Position numbers and translations under genes: made by a program
Assembly (NCBI GenBank): GCA_016744295.1
Contig: JADGEQ010000020.1
Span: 48,890-112,889, forward strand
Direction: 5' to 3'
Origin: Desulfobacteraceae bacterium
GTDB taxonomy: Bacteria; Desulfobacterota; Desulfobacteria; Desulfobacterales; Desulfobacteraceae
Length of the DNA: 64,000 nt
Notes under the pieces: model-generated
Database searches by the model: none
What the model saw: only the letters and a program-made list of their open reading frames with translations
Told to the model about the DNA's origin: nothing
Shown: positions 1 to 9,091 of the stretch, in pieces
How the letters are laid out: each line of letters begins with the position of its first letter
How positions within the stretch are numbered: the first letter of the stretch is position 1

Positions 1-1016
1 AGTTCCATATCTTTGACAGCCCCTCCCTTTCTGAGGGTCTGCAGGATTGATTGAAAAATTTGCTCTGCTTTTTTTTTATCGGCAAATAGAGATTGAACAT
101 TTTTCCCTATTAATTCGGTTTTGTCGTATCCCGACAAATGACATGCTTCCTGGTTGCACCGGAAGATATTTCCGTGATGGTCCATGGAAAAATAGGCAAT
201 GGGGGCATTTTCATAGAGATCCCTGTATCTTCTTTCATTCTCAGCCAGGTCCGAATAGGCCCTGCGAAGATGGGCCTCCTTGCGCCATAGCAGTTCTGCC
301 CCTTTTTTACCCTTTAATTGTCCAAGATAGGAAAGAGAAGAGGTTTCAACCAGCTTGATCAGCAAATCAAGGCGTTCCCGGAGTGCTTCTTCTCTGACAA
401 ATTTGTTGTCACAAACTTCCATCAGCCCCGGGTCAGCTGTGTTAAGGACAAGAATACCGTAGTCCGGCAGGATGATATAGATGGAATTGCTGGACTTGAA
501 ATGCTTTACAATCCGTGTATCCACACGGATCCCAGTTTCTGGCTTGTTAATCTGGGTACCATCATAATTGAAAAAGGGAATATAATGGTACCCGTTGATA
601 TCTTCAGTTTCACGAATAAACCGGTCCGTATCCGGGCAGATGATGACAGAGATTCCTTTTTTGTAATAATCGGCGCAATTTCTCAACACATAGGAGATGA
701 TACCGTCATTTTCCTGGAGATCACCTTCCAATGACCGTTTATAAAAATGGACAGGGCTCAGTTTTCTGGCCGTGACGATGAAGGTGCCAAAAAACCTCAG
801 GATATACCCCCTCACCCCCCTGCCGTCAAATTTATCCATGATCCCACGGTCCCACATGCTGGTGGGCAAAAATCTGATTTTTGTCTCGTTGGTGCCGTAG
901 AGGATTCCGCTTTGTTCAGCTTCAAGCAGGTCAAGGGAGATGGCCAAAAGATTTTTCCAGGGGTTTCCCCCTTTGAAGAACTCTTTTTCAATTGTATCAA
1001 GATTTAGTTTTTTCAT
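1..1016 (-). CDS. PAS-domain sensor protein, C-terminus cut off by the window edge
   Basis: The reading frame starts at ATG 1014-1016 and stays open to the window edge (about 338 codons seen). Residues 1 to about 220 match no domain I recognise. A helical, charged stretch follows (about 225-260). From about residue 260 there is a PAS domain, recognised by RDLYENAPIAYF followed by GNIFRCNQEACHLSGYDK, the usual start of PAS sensor modules. A kinase, cyclase or chemotaxis output domain would be expected to the left of the window but is not visible, so histidine kinase is only the likeliest guess. There is no signal peptide, so it is probably cytoplasmic. It is transcribed away from the DHH phosphoesterase gene at 1331. 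Confidence 0.75.
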   Translation of the reverse strand, partial: MKKLNLDTIEKEFFKGGNPWKNLLAISLDLLEAEQSGILYGTNETKIRFLPTSMWDRGIMDKFDGRGVRGYILRFFGTFIVTARKLSPVHFYKRSLEGDLQENDGIISYVLRNCADYYKKGISVIICPDTDRFIRETEDINGYHYIPFFNYDGTQINKPETGIRVDTRIVKHFKSSNSIYIILPDYGILVLNTADPGLMEVCDNKFVREEALRERLDLLIKLVETSSLSYLGQLKGKKGAELLWRKEAHLRRAYSDLAENERRYRDLYENAPIAYFSMDHHGNIFRCNQEACHLSGYDKTELIGKNVQSLFADKKKAEQIFQSILQTLRKGGAVKDME

Positions 1017-1330
1017 TAGCCTGAAATCCCAAAAATTACTTAGAAAAAAGAAGGTAGAAAGTATAAAAACTAGAAATTTTAACACAAATAAAACACAATC
1101 ATGCCGCCGGGGTCAAGACTTATCCTTAAAAAGCAATTGACCACCCGGCAAACTCTAACCGTTTCATCCAGACGGCCGAAAAAAAACAATCTTAAAAATA
1201 ATATGGTTATATTCTATCAATTGATGTTAAACTACAGGGTATGCAAAAAATAAAACAGCAGATTTTGATAGGATCAAAATCATTTAATTTGAAGGTTTAC
1301 AACAATAATACATCCATTTAAGGGCAATAT
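1017..1330. promoter_or_regulatory. Divergent intergenic region with a 9-bp inverted repeat
   Basis: This AT-rich gap separates two divergent genes and should hold both promoters. A perfect inverted repeat, GATTTTGAT-agg-ATCAAAATC, lies at 1261-1281, about 50 bases before the phosphoesterase start. Its 3-base spacing and lack of a following T-run suit an operator better than a terminator. I could not assign a confident -35/-10 pair. Confidence 0.35.
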
Positions 1331-2236
1331 ATGAGAATCGTTACACGACCGGATTTTGACGGCATTGTCTGCGCCGTTCTTCTCCATGGGGCAGAAAATA
1401 TAGATTCAGATATCTATTGGGTGGAACCCAGTGAAGTACAAAACAAAGAGGCCTTGATCCAAAAAGGGGATATTGTTGCCAATCTTCCCTTTCATCCCGA
1501 TTGTTCACTATGGTTTGATCACCATGTCTCCAATATGCCGGATATAGAGGTCAAGGGCGCCTTTGGCATTGCCCCATCCGCCGCAGGTGTGATCTTTGAC
1601 TATTATAAAAAACAGGGGAAATTCAAGGGCCAATTTGATGAGCTGATTCAACAGACGGACATGATTGATTCCGCAGATCTGACCCGGGATCAGGTGCAAT
1701 TTCCGGAGAAATACCCATACCTGCTTTTGTCCATGACCATACAAAACCGGGGGGATGGTGACCCTGATTACTGGAATAAACTGGTCTCCATGCTTGGAAC
1801 ACTGCCCATTGAAAAAGTGTTGGAAGATTCTGAGGTAAGGGAACGCTGCGATGCCGTGATCCGGGAAAATGCCGAATTTGCGCATTTTTTAACCCGCCAC
1901 ACCACCATCCAGGAAAAAATTTCCATCACCGATTTCAGATCCCTTGACACGGTTCCTTCGGGCAACCGGTTTTTGACCTATTCTTTATTTCCCGACACCA
2001 TTGCCAGTGCTAAAATACGTTATCTGGGACCGGATAAGGGTCAGGTGCTGCTCAGTATCGGCCGCAGTATTTTCAACCAAAACTGCCGGGTAAACATAGG
2101 AAACCTTCTGGCCAAATTTGGTGGCGGGGGCCATGCAGGCGCTGGCGGATGCAGTCTTGAAGCGGCAACAGCCCAGGAAAAAATTGATAGAATACTTGAT
2201 GTTATGAAACAAAACCGGAAAGAAGATGCAAAATGA
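1331..2236 (+). CDS. DHH/DHHA1-family phosphoesterase
   Basis: The 301-residue protein is a member of the DHH phosphoesterase superfamily, which cleaves phosphodiester or phosphoanhydride bonds using two metal ions (exopolyphosphatases, oligoribonuclease NrnA, cyclic-dinucleotide hydrolases). The N-terminal RPDFDGIVCAVLL (residues 6-18) holds two metal-binding Asp, and WFDHHVSN (about 61-68) is the signature DHH. The C-terminal GGGGHAGAGG (about 266-275) is the DHHA1 substrate-binding loop. Length fits NrnA-like proteins, but the substrate cannot be read from sequence. The ATG start is 3 codons before the TRPDFD motif. The stop overlaps the next gene (ATGA), so the two are probably translationally coupled. 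It is probably cytoplasmic. Confidence 0.8.
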   Translation: MRIVTRPDFDGIVCAVLLHGAENIDSDIYWVEPSEVQNKEALIQKGDIVANLPFHPDCSLWFDHHVSNMPDIEVKGAFGIAPSAAGVIFDYYKKQGKFKGQFDELIQQTDMIDSADLTRDQVQFPEKYPYLLLSMTIQNRGDGDPDYWNKLVSMLGTLPIEKVLEDSEVRERCDAVIRENAEFAHFLTRHTTIQEKISITDFRSLDTVPSGNRFLTYSLFPDTIASAKIRYLGPDKGQVLLSIGRSIFNQNCRVNIGNLLAKFGGGGHAGAGGCSLEAATAQEKIDRILDVMKQNRKEDAK

Positions 2237-2670
2237 CAATTTGGAAAAAAGAGTTTAAAATAGAGGATTTGAACGGTTTTAGAAAAAACACAATCCTGGG
2301 GCACCTGAACATTGAATTTGTCGAAAAGGGAGATGATTTTTTAATCGCAACCATGCCGGTTGACCAAAGAACCATGCAGCCCATGGGAATTCTCCACGGC
2401 GGAGCCTCGGTGGTCCTGGCAGAAACCCTGGGCAGTTCAGCTTCCTATATGACCCTTGACGACTCCAGGTATAGCGTGGGACTGGAGGTCAAGGCCAATC
2501 ATTTAAAAAGTGCATCAAACGGATTGGTGAGGGGCACTGCAAAGCCGGTCCACCTGGGACGAACAACCCAGGTATGGGATATTAGTGTTGAAAATGAAAA
2601 AAAGGAATTAATCTGCGTTTCCCGGCTGACCATGGCGGTGTTAAAGAATTCATCGGACCAGGCCCGCTAA
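2233..2670 (+). CDS. Hotdog-fold acyl-CoA thioesterase (PaaI/MenI-like)
   Basis: This 145-residue protein has the single hotdog fold of PaaI/MenI-type thioesterases, which hydrolyse aromatic or other acyl-CoA esters. The segment MQPMGILHGGASVVLAET (about residues 48-65) carries the HGG motif and the following acidic residue used in catalysis. SVGLEVKANHLK (about 81-92) is the conserved central strand ending with the N-H pair. Length is normal for the family. It overlaps the upstream DHH gene by 4 bases. No pathway genes lie beside it, so the substrate is unknown; MenI (1,4-dihydroxy-2-naphthoyl-CoA thioesterase) is one possibility. Confidence 0.8.
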   Translation: MTIWKKEFKIEDLNGFRKNTILGHLNIEFVEKGDDFLIATMPVDQRTMQPMGILHGGASVVLAETLGSSASYMTLDDSRYSVGLEVKANHLKSASNGLVRGTAKPVHLGRTTQVWDISVENEKKELICVSRLTMAVLKNSSDQAR

Positions 2671-2720
2671 AAAAAAATCACCGCCATGGGCGCCTGAAGA
2701 CAAGGCCCCATGGGGGTTGC

Positions 2721-3017
2721 CTATAATTTTTCCTGGACGCTTTTCACCTTGTCTTCCATGGTTTGGTCCCGGTCGGTTCGGGTGCCTAATTTGATGGTAG
2801 TGGTAATTCTGGGGGCGCCCATGTCATGGATTTTTTCATGGCATTGTTTTACCACTTCAAAAACGGTGTCCCACTCCCCTTCGATGTTGGTGCCATAGGC
2901 ATGAAGCTGTGATTTGAGTCCGGCCTTGTGAATAATCTTCTGGCAGGCAGCCACATATTTGGAAACGGACAGCCCTACTCCTAGGGGAACCACGCACAGA
3001 TCAATGATAACCTTCAT
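2721..3017 (-). CDS. MTH1187-type thiamine-binding protein
   Basis: This 98-residue protein belongs to the small MTH1187/YqgV (DUF77) family, ferredoxin-fold proteins that bind thiamine or related molecules. Typical features are the start MKVIIDLCVVPLGVG, the middle segment LHAYGTNIEGEWDTVFEVV (about 38-56) and the end RITTTIKLGTRTDR. Family members are usually about 100 residues and cytosolic. An AGGAGTT-like ribosome binding site precedes the ATG. It stands alone on the minus strand, convergent with the thioesterase gene and divergent from the large cyclase gene. The molecular role of the family remains poorly defined. Confidence 0.8.
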   Translation of the reverse strand: MKVIIDLCVVPLGVGLSVSKYVAACQKIIHKAGLKSQLHAYGTNIEGEWDTVFEVVKQCHEKIHDMGAPRITTTIKLGTRTDRDQTMEDKVKSVQEKL

Positions 3018-3112
3018 TGTTTAACTCCTTGTTTTGTCTATGGGTCATTACAATACCATTTTATCGGCATCATGTATAAGAAATTTCATCTGCGGTTCTA
3101 AACAATAAATAT

Positions 3113-3141
3113 TTGACAATCCCATACCGCTTTAATAATAT
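3113..3141 (+). promoter_or_regulatory. Sigma-70-type promoter for the cyclase/ATPase gene
   Basis: TTGACA (3113-3118) and TAATAT (3136-3141) are separated by exactly 17 bases, close to the sigma-70 consensus. Transcription would start near 3148 and give a leader of about 135 bases before the ATG at 3284. Confidence 0.6.
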
Positions 3142-3283
3142 GCCTTCATTGATCGACATCTGAGCCTCTCCCATGGTTTGAAATCAAATTGTTTCCTGTT
3201 TTTTTACCGCTGCCCGACTATTTTTTAAAACCTATTCCCTATAAACTCTTTAAAATTGTGTATGAACAAGAAGGGAAAATGCC

Positions 3284-6200
3284 ATGGAGTGTATGAAATG
3301 CCGGTTTCCCAATATTGAAGGGGCCAACTTTTGTATTAAATGCGGGCAGTCAATGGCTTTCAAATGCCCGGGATGCGGTTTTAAAACACCAAGCCTGGGT
3401 GATTTTTGTATGGAGTGCGGATCTCCTTTGAGAGATATTAACAAGTTTGGAACAAATTATTCAGCACCAAAACCCTATACGCCCAAGTTTCTAACGGATA
3501 AAATTCTTAATATTCGAAGCGCTATTGAGGGTGAACATAAAATCGTAACCGTTTTTTTCGCCGATGTAGCCGATTATATGCCAATCTCAGAACAGCTTGA
3601 CCTTGAAGAGATCCACCAGATAATGGATGGCTGTTTCAAAATTATGAGTTACGAAATTCATAAATACGGCGGCACCATCAACCAGTTCACCGGAGATGGT
3701 GTGATGGCACTTTTCGGTGCGCCAACAGCACATGAAGATCATGCACAGCGGGCATGCTGGGCGGCCTTAGCCATCCAGTCCGCAATGAGAGGCTATGGCA
3801 GAAAAATTCAGGAAGAGTGTGGGGTTTCTTTTAAAATGCGTATGGGTATCAACTCCGGACCCGTGATTGTCGGTGCCATAGGCGATGATCTCAGGATGGA
3901 TTACACAGCCATTGGAGATACCACCAATATGAGTTCCAGAATGGAAAGCCTGGCAAAACCCGGCAGCATACTGTTATCAAAAAATACCCACCGGCTTGTC
4001 AGGGACTTTTTTGAATTTGAACCTTTGGGAAAAATTTTGGTGAAAGGCAAAGCCGAGCCCCAGGAAATTTTTGAGCTGCTCAAAACAGGGGAGGTCTCGA
4101 CCCGGATGGATGCAGCCATTGTTAAGGGCCTTAACAAATTTGTGGGAAGAAAAAATTCTACCAAGGCCCTTTTGGATGCCTTTGACAAAATAAAATATGG
4201 GGCAGGTCAGGTGATCGGGCTTGTTGGAGACGCTGGTGTCGGAAAATCCAGGCTGCTGCATGAAATTATGAATTTGCTGCCAAAAGGTGAATACGATTAT
4301 ATGGAAGGGCGCTGTCTGCAATATGGTAATTCAATGGTCTACCACCCTTTTTTAAATATTCTGAGAACCTGTTTTGACATCCAGGAGGGAGACAGAGAAT
4401 TTCTCATCAAAAAAAAACTAACTAAAAAAATTCTAACACTTAATAAAATGCTTGAGGGCGATATTCCACCCTATCAGGAACTTTTGTCTGTAAAGGTGGA
4501 TGATGAAGCGTTTAGAGAACTTGATCCTAAAAAAAAGCGGGAAAAAACCTTTGAGGCGCTTCGGGATCTATTGATCCGCCTGAGTCAGGAAAGATGCCTG
4601 GTTCTGTGTGTCGAGGACCTCCATTGGATAGACAAAACCTCGGAGCAGTTTTTGGACTATTTCATCGGGTGGCTGACCAATTCCCCAATTCTTCTGATCC
4701 TTGTCTATCGGCCTGAATATACACATCCCTGGGGAAGTAAGTCCTATTACACAAAAATCGGTTTGACCCAATTGGGAACAAACTCAAGCAGTCAATTAAT
4801 TGAGGCTATTTTGGGGGATGGGGACGTAGCCCCGGAACTTAAGACACTCATTCTTAACCGTGGGGCGGGAAATCCGCTTTTTATGGAAGAACTAACCCAT
4901 ACCCTATTGGAAAACGATTCCATTGAACGAAAAGATACGCATTATCTTCTGAGAGAAACGGCCTTGGACATTCAACTTCCCGATACCATCCAGGGAATCA
5001 TTGCTGCCCGGATGGACCGATTGGAAGAGAACCTCAAACAGACCCTGCAGGTGGCATCTGTTGTCGGTCTGGATGTTGCCTTTAATATTCTCCGGAATAT
5101 CATTGGTGGCAGCAAACAACTCAAATCCAATCTTCTCACCCTTCAGAGCCTTGAACTTATCTATGAAAAATGCCTTTTTCCTGAGCTGAAATATAATTTT
5201 AAACATGCGCTGATCCAGGAAGTGGCCTATAACAGCCTGTTGCATAAAAAAAGAAAAACAATTCATCATATGATAGGCCAGGCCATAGAAGTGTTATACG
5301 CTGATAGGATAGAAGCGTATTATGAAATGCTTGCCTACCATTACGCACGGAGTGACCGGCTTAAAAAGGCCTGCCTGTATTCCAGGCTATCCGGAGAAAA
5401 AGCAGAGGCAAGATATTCCCATCAGGAAGCCTATGGCTTTTACAAAGCAACCATTGATATGCTCAGCCAAATTCCTGAAACCTGGGAAAACAAAATGGAA
5501 AAAATGAAAGTTTTCTATTTGATGGCAGAACCCATGGCATTTCTAAGCTACCCTGTGGGGTCTCTTGAAATGATCCAGGCGTTTGAAACGCTTTCAAAGG
5601 AGTTGGGTAACAGCAAAGATACGGCAAGGGCTTATAGCGCGATGGGATTGTATTATTCATATCACGGGAATCCAAAATTAGGGATGAAATATTCTGAGCA
5701 GGCGTTTACCGAAGCAAAAAACAACCAGGATATTGAATTGATTGTTCCCCTTGCCATGGATCTGGTTGTTTCCTACCAATTGGTGGGAGATTTCTATAAA
5801 ATAATGAATGTTGCGCCGGACATTATTAGCCGGATAGAGAAAACCGACAGAGAATCAGATTTTTTTTCCTGGGGGGCAAATCCCTATTCGCTGCTTTGCG
5901 GATATTATGGATTCAGCATGGGATATATGGGTGATTTTAATCGAGGAAGGATGTTTTTAGAGAAGGGTATTGACAATGCCGCTAAAACCAATGACTTGCA
6001 GACCTTGGCATCAATTGAAATTCACTGCGCCAATTTGTTCATGATAAAAGGTGACTGGGAACAGGCAATAGTCCATTTTAGAAATGGTATTCAGTATAGC
6101 GAAGAGGTCAAGTATTCCATTTGGTCCTCTCTCTCCTGGAGTGGTTTAGGGTTGGCATGCTCCCAGATTGGAGATATTGAGTCTGGACAGAGATCTGTTG

Positions 6201-6643
6201 AAAAGGGTCTAAAGATTCATCTTGACAGCGGGGTTGAAACCTATTTGTTCATGCCCCATTTATATCTGGGGCGAATTCATTTAAAGCAGGGCAATATCGA
6301 TAAGGCGCAAAGCTACACAAAAGAAGCGTTGAGATTGTCCCAGAAGAATGATGAACGAGCAAGTGAAGGTCAGTCCTGGATCCTGCTCGGAAGAATTTTG
6401 GAAAAAACAAGGCCCCGGCAAACAGACAGGGCAAGGGAATGTATACTGAAAGGGATGGAGATCTATCGTAACCTAAAGACCAAACCAAATTATTTTTTAG
6501 GTCACTTGTTTTTGGGTGAACTTTATTTGAACGCAGGGGAAAACAACAAGGGGGTGGAAAATCTGAAAAAGGCCGAAGCCATGTTCCGAGAAATGGGCAT
6601 GGCCTATTGGGCAGCCAGGGCAAGAACGCTTCTGAACAGGTAA
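3284..6643 (+). CDS. Zinc-ribbon / class III cyclase / AAA-type ATPase / TPR signalling protein
   Basis: This 1119-residue cytoplasmic protein combines four parts. Residues 1-48 hold eight Cys in four CxxC pairs, a double zinc ribbon. Residues about 83-265 form a class III adenylate/guanylate cyclase catalytic domain, with metal-binding Asp in FFADVADY (about 91) and FTGDGVMALFG (about 136). Residues about 290-560 are an ATPase with Walker A GDAGVGKS (about 315) and Walker B LVLCVEDLHWID (about 438). The C-terminal half (about 680-1119) is a chain of TPR-like helical repeats. This is the known cyclase-plus-ATPase-plus-TPR design, seen in many bacteria, for which inputs are mostly unknown. An AAGGGA site precedes the ATG. 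It appears monocistronic. Confidence 0.85.
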   Translation: MECMKCRFPNIEGANFCIKCGQSMAFKCPGCGFKTPSLGDFCMECGSPLRDINKFGTNYSAPKPYTPKFLTDKILNIRSAIEGEHKIVTVFFADVADYMPISEQLDLEEIHQIMDGCFKIMSYEIHKYGGTINQFTGDGVMALFGAPTAHEDHAQRACWAALAIQSAMRGYGRKIQEECGVSFKMRMGINSGPVIVGAIGDDLRMDYTAIGDTTNMSSRMESLAKPGSILLSKNTHRLVRDFFEFEPLGKILVKGKAEPQEIFELLKTGEVSTRMDAAIVKGLNKFVGRKNSTKALLDAFDKIKYGAGQVIGLVGDAGVGKSRLLHEIMNLLPKGEYDYMEGRCLQYGNSMVYHPFLNILRTCFDIQEGDREFLIKKKLTKKILTLNKMLEGDIPPYQELLSVKVDDEAFRELDPKKKREKTFEALRDLLIRLSQERCLVLCVEDLHWIDKTSEQFLDYFIGWLTNSPILLILVYRPEYTHPWGSKSYYTKIGLTQLGTNSSSQLIEAILGDGDVAPELKTLILNRGAGNPLFMEELTHTLLENDSIERKDTHYLLRETALDIQLPDTIQGIIAARMDRLEENLKQTLQVASVVGLDVAFNILRNIIGGSKQLKSNLLTLQSLELIYEKCLFPELKYNFKHALIQEVAYNSLLHKKRKTIHHMIGQAIEVLYADRIEAYYEMLAYHYARSDRLKKACLYSRLSGEKAEARYSHQEAYGFYKATIDMLSQIPETWENKMEKMKVFYLMAEPMAFLSYPVGSLEMIQAFETLSKELGNSKDTARAYSAMGLYYSYHGNPKLGMKYSEQAFTEAKNNQDIELIVPLAMDLVVSYQLVGDFYKIMNVAPDIISRIEKTDRESDFFSWGANPYSLLCGYYGFSMGYMGDFNRGRMFLEKGIDNAAKTNDLQTLASIEIHCANLFMIKGDWEQAIVHFRNGIQYSEEVKYSIWSSLSWSGLGLACSQIGDIESGQRSVEKGLKIHLDSGVETYLFMPHLYLGRIHLKQGNIDKAQSYTKEALRLSQKNDERASEGQSWILLGRILEKTRPRQTDRARECILKGMEIYRNLKTKPNYFLGHLFLGELYLNAGENNKGVENLKKAEAMFREMGMAYWAARARTLLNR

Positions 6644-6754
6644 AAAAGAGAGTCCGGGTTTTGCAATTTTTTGATCAAACGTGTATACCTGCCCTTAATA
6701 ATGTGAACGTTTTAGGGGCAAGAATGCAAAAAACATATTCAGATAAGGGATAGA

Positions 6755-7351
6755 ATGGGACCCCACAAAATCAGGCAGATGATGAAATCCGAACGGGAAA
6801 TGGCCAAACAGCGGTTCCGGCGGCAACGAAATAAAAATTATTTGGCCCTGCCCGGTATCCATGACTGCATCATTGTTCTGGATCACCTCAAGCCCTCCTA
6901 TAATATAGGCAAAATTTTCAGGAGTTCCGAAGCCTTTGGCTGCCGGGAGATCCATCTGGTGGGCATTGATTTTTTTGATCCGGGGCCTGGCATGGGAGCC
7001 TTTAAATGGGTTCCGGCTGTCTTTCACACAAAATTTTTTGCCTGTTATACAGAGTTGATTAACAGGGGCTATACCCCCTTTCTCCTTGAGCCCGGCCAGG
7101 GCCCTGGGGTGATGGATATATCTTTGCCCCGAAAAAGTGCCTTTATCTTTGGTCATGAAGAGTTTGGGATTTCTTTTGAGCCGGGTCTGTTCCCTGAAAT
7201 TAAGCGTTTGACCATTCCCCAATACGGCAAATCCCAAAGCCTGAACGTCAGCGTGGCCGCCTCGATTACTTTATATGAATATGTGCGGCAGCACGGATCT
7301 CCCTCCAGAATCAACCCTTTAAATGACGACGAAACCAAATTAAGGACATAA
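6755..7351 (+). CDS. SpoU/TrmH-family RNA 2'-O-methyltransferase
   Basis: The 198-residue protein is a SPOUT-class (trefoil knot) methyltransferase that transfers methyl from SAM to ribose 2'-OH in tRNA or rRNA. The three SpoU motifs are seen: LKPSYNIGKIFRSSEAFG (about 49-66), AFIFGHEEFGIS (about 129-140) and LTIPQYGKSQSLNVSVAAS (about 152-170). The N-terminus is short and basic, rich in Arg and Lys, as in TrmH-type enzymes. The target nucleotide cannot be assigned. It sits 2 bases before the nadE start, so the two genes form an operon. The start has an AAGGGA site. Confidence 0.82.
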   Translation: MGPHKIRQMMKSEREMAKQRFRRQRNKNYLALPGIHDCIIVLDHLKPSYNIGKIFRSSEAFGCREIHLVGIDFFDPGPGMGAFKWVPAVFHTKFFACYTELINRGYTPFLLEPGQGPGVMDISLPRKSAFIFGHEEFGISFEPGLFPEIKRLTIPQYGKSQSLNVSVAASITLYEYVRQHGSPSRINPLNDDETKLRT

Positions 7352-7353
7352 TC

Positions 7354-8148
7354 ATGCAGACCCCCGATGTGATAGAATATATTGTCAGCTGGCTTAAGAC
7401 CCATGTGGAAAAATCAGGATTAAACGGATTTGTCATTGGTGTGTCCGGCGGAATTGACTCTGCTGTAACCTCAGCCCTGTGCGCCAGAACCGGAAAAAAG
7501 GTGATAGCCCTGAACATGCCCATATTCCAGGCAAAGGACCAGGTATCCAGATCTGCTGACCATATTGCATGGCTGAAAAAATCCCATGACAACGTTCTGG
7601 GGATGGATGTGGAACTTACCCCTATTTTTGAACAGATCCTAGCTGGTTTTCCCAAAGATATCCAGGATGATTTGACCATGGCAAATACCCGCTCCCGCCT
7701 TCGGATGACAACCCTGTACGCCTTTGCTTCCCACCACAGGATGCTGGTGGCCGGCACCGGCAACAAGGTGGAAGATTTTGGGGTGGGGTTTTATACCAAA
7801 TATGGAGACGGAGGCGTGGATATTTCCCCCATTGCCGACCTGATGAAATCCCAGGTTTATGCCATTGGTCAATTTCTCGGCATTAACCAAGATATTTTAA
7901 CAGCTCCTCCCACAGACGGTCTCTGGGAAGATGACCGCACCGATGAAAGCCAAATAGGCGCCACCTATGGAGAACTGGAATGGGCCATGGGACACCTGGC
8001 CTCCAAAAAACTCACCGGCAAAAAAACAGATGCTCTGGATGCCCGGCAAAGAAAAGTGCTGTCCATTTACAACAAATTCCATTCAGCTAACAAGCACAAG
8101 ATGGAACCCATTCCCGTATGTGAAATTCCGGGGGCGCTAAAAGAATAG
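7354..8148 (+). CDS. nadE: NAD(+) synthetase, ammonia-dependent type
   Basis: The protein (264 residues) makes the last step of NAD biosynthesis: amidation of nicotinate adenine dinucleotide using ATP and ammonia. The PP-loop SGGIDSA (about residues 31-37) binds ATP pyrophosphate. GTGNKVEDFGVGFYTKYGD (about 134-152) and the region starting DISPIADLMKSQVY are typical of NadE. It lacks the N-terminal nitrilase domain of the glutamine-dependent enzyme, so it uses free ammonia. It follows the SpoU methyltransferase by 2 bases, with an AAGGA site. Just past the stop is a G/C-rich hairpin (8146-8162) without a clear T-run. Confidence 0.9.
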   Translation: MQTPDVIEYIVSWLKTHVEKSGLNGFVIGVSGGIDSAVTSALCARTGKKVIALNMPIFQAKDQVSRSADHIAWLKKSHDNVLGMDVELTPIFEQILAGFPKDIQDDLTMANTRSRLRMTTLYAFASHHRMLVAGTGNKVEDFGVGFYTKYGDGGVDISPIADLMKSQVYAIGQFLGINQDILTAPPTDGLWEDDRTDESQIGATYGELEWAMGHLASKKLTGKKTDALDARQRKVLSIYNKFHSANKHKMEPIPVCEIPGALKE

Positions 8149-8286
8149 GGGGTATCCCCCCTAATTGTGGAGAACCATCCTCTTTCATCTTGACCCCAAA
8201 TAAAAGATGTCATAAAGTCCGGAACCATGTGATAGCCCAATGTGGTGTTGATCTGGCTAATATTCTAATAATTGAGGCATTGTTCA

Positions 8287-9051
8287 ATGGAGTTCCATCT
8301 GTCTTCATTCAGTTTTATACTTCTTTTTCTCACCGGTCTTGTTGCCGGTTTTGTTGATTCCATTGCCGGTGGGGGGGGGCTGATTTCCCTGCCTGTCCTC
8401 TTGTCCGTGGGAATGCCTCCCCAACTCGCCCTTGGAACCAACAAGCTCCAGGGCAGTTTTGGCACCCTGGCCTCGGCTGCCACCTTTATTCGAAAAGGAA
8501 CGGTAAAACTGAATGAAAGCATCCATGGCATAGTGTTTACCTTTATGGGAGCGGTTCTGGGGGCCTGGTCCATCCAGCAGATTCAAGCTGGGTTTATCCG
8601 GCATATTATTCCGGTGATGCTCTTGTTTGTTTTTTTCTACACCCTGTTTTCCAAGGATCTGGGGACCCGGACCAGCCACCCCAAAATGGGTAAGCACCTT
8701 TTTTTCACCCTCTTTGGCCTGGGGTTGGGGTTTTATGACGGATTTTTCGGGCCGGGCACGGGATCATTTTGGACCGGAGGTCTGCTCATTGTCATGGGGA
8801 TGGATATGACAAAGGCGGCTGGTACCACCCGCATCATGAATTTCACCTCCAATATTGTGGCCCTTTTCGTATTTATAATTGGCGGAAATGTGATGTATTC
8901 CGCAGGTTTATGCATGGCTGCAGGCCAGATCATCGGTGCCAGGGCAGGCTCGGGTCTGGCCATTAAAAAAGGCGCCTCTTTTATTCGTCCCATCTTTCTG
9001 ACCATGGTTTTTTTAACCATTGTCAGACTTATTTATGTCAATTATTTTTAG
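8287..9051 (+). CDS. TauE/SafE (TSUP) family membrane permease
   Basis: This protein of about 254 residues is an integral inner-membrane permease with about eight hydrophobic segments. TSUP proteins move sulfite, sulfoacetate, taurine-derived or other small organosulfur anions. The family hallmark VDSIAGGGGLISLPVLL (about 22-38) and its second copy FYDGFFGPGTGSFW (about 143-156) are both visible, reflecting the internal duplication. I chose ATG 8287 because TGAGG lies 9 bases upstream; a TTG at 8272 would add 5 residues. In a sulfur-metabolising organism a role in sulfite or sulfonate transport is plausible but is not shown by the neighbours. Confidence 0.8.
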   Translation: MEFHLSSFSFILLFLTGLVAGFVDSIAGGGGLISLPVLLSVGMPPQLALGTNKLQGSFGTLASAATFIRKGTVKLNESIHGIVFTFMGAVLGAWSIQQIQAGFIRHIIPVMLLFVFFYTLFSKDLGTRTSHPKMGKHLFFTLFGLGLGFYDGFFGPGTGSFWTGGLLIVMGMDMTKAAGTTRIMNFTSNIVALFVFIIGGNVMYSAGLCMAAGQIIGARAGSGLAIKKGASFIRPIFLTMVFLTIVRLIYVNYF

Positions 9052-9091
9052 ATGCGTATCCGTTTAGGATAATGCAACAAGTGAGGAGACC

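Noticed and set aside
47..1007. Plus-strand frames at the left edge
   Set aside because: They are shadows of the PAS-sensor gene, whose frame is continuous on the minus strand with recognisable PAS motifs.
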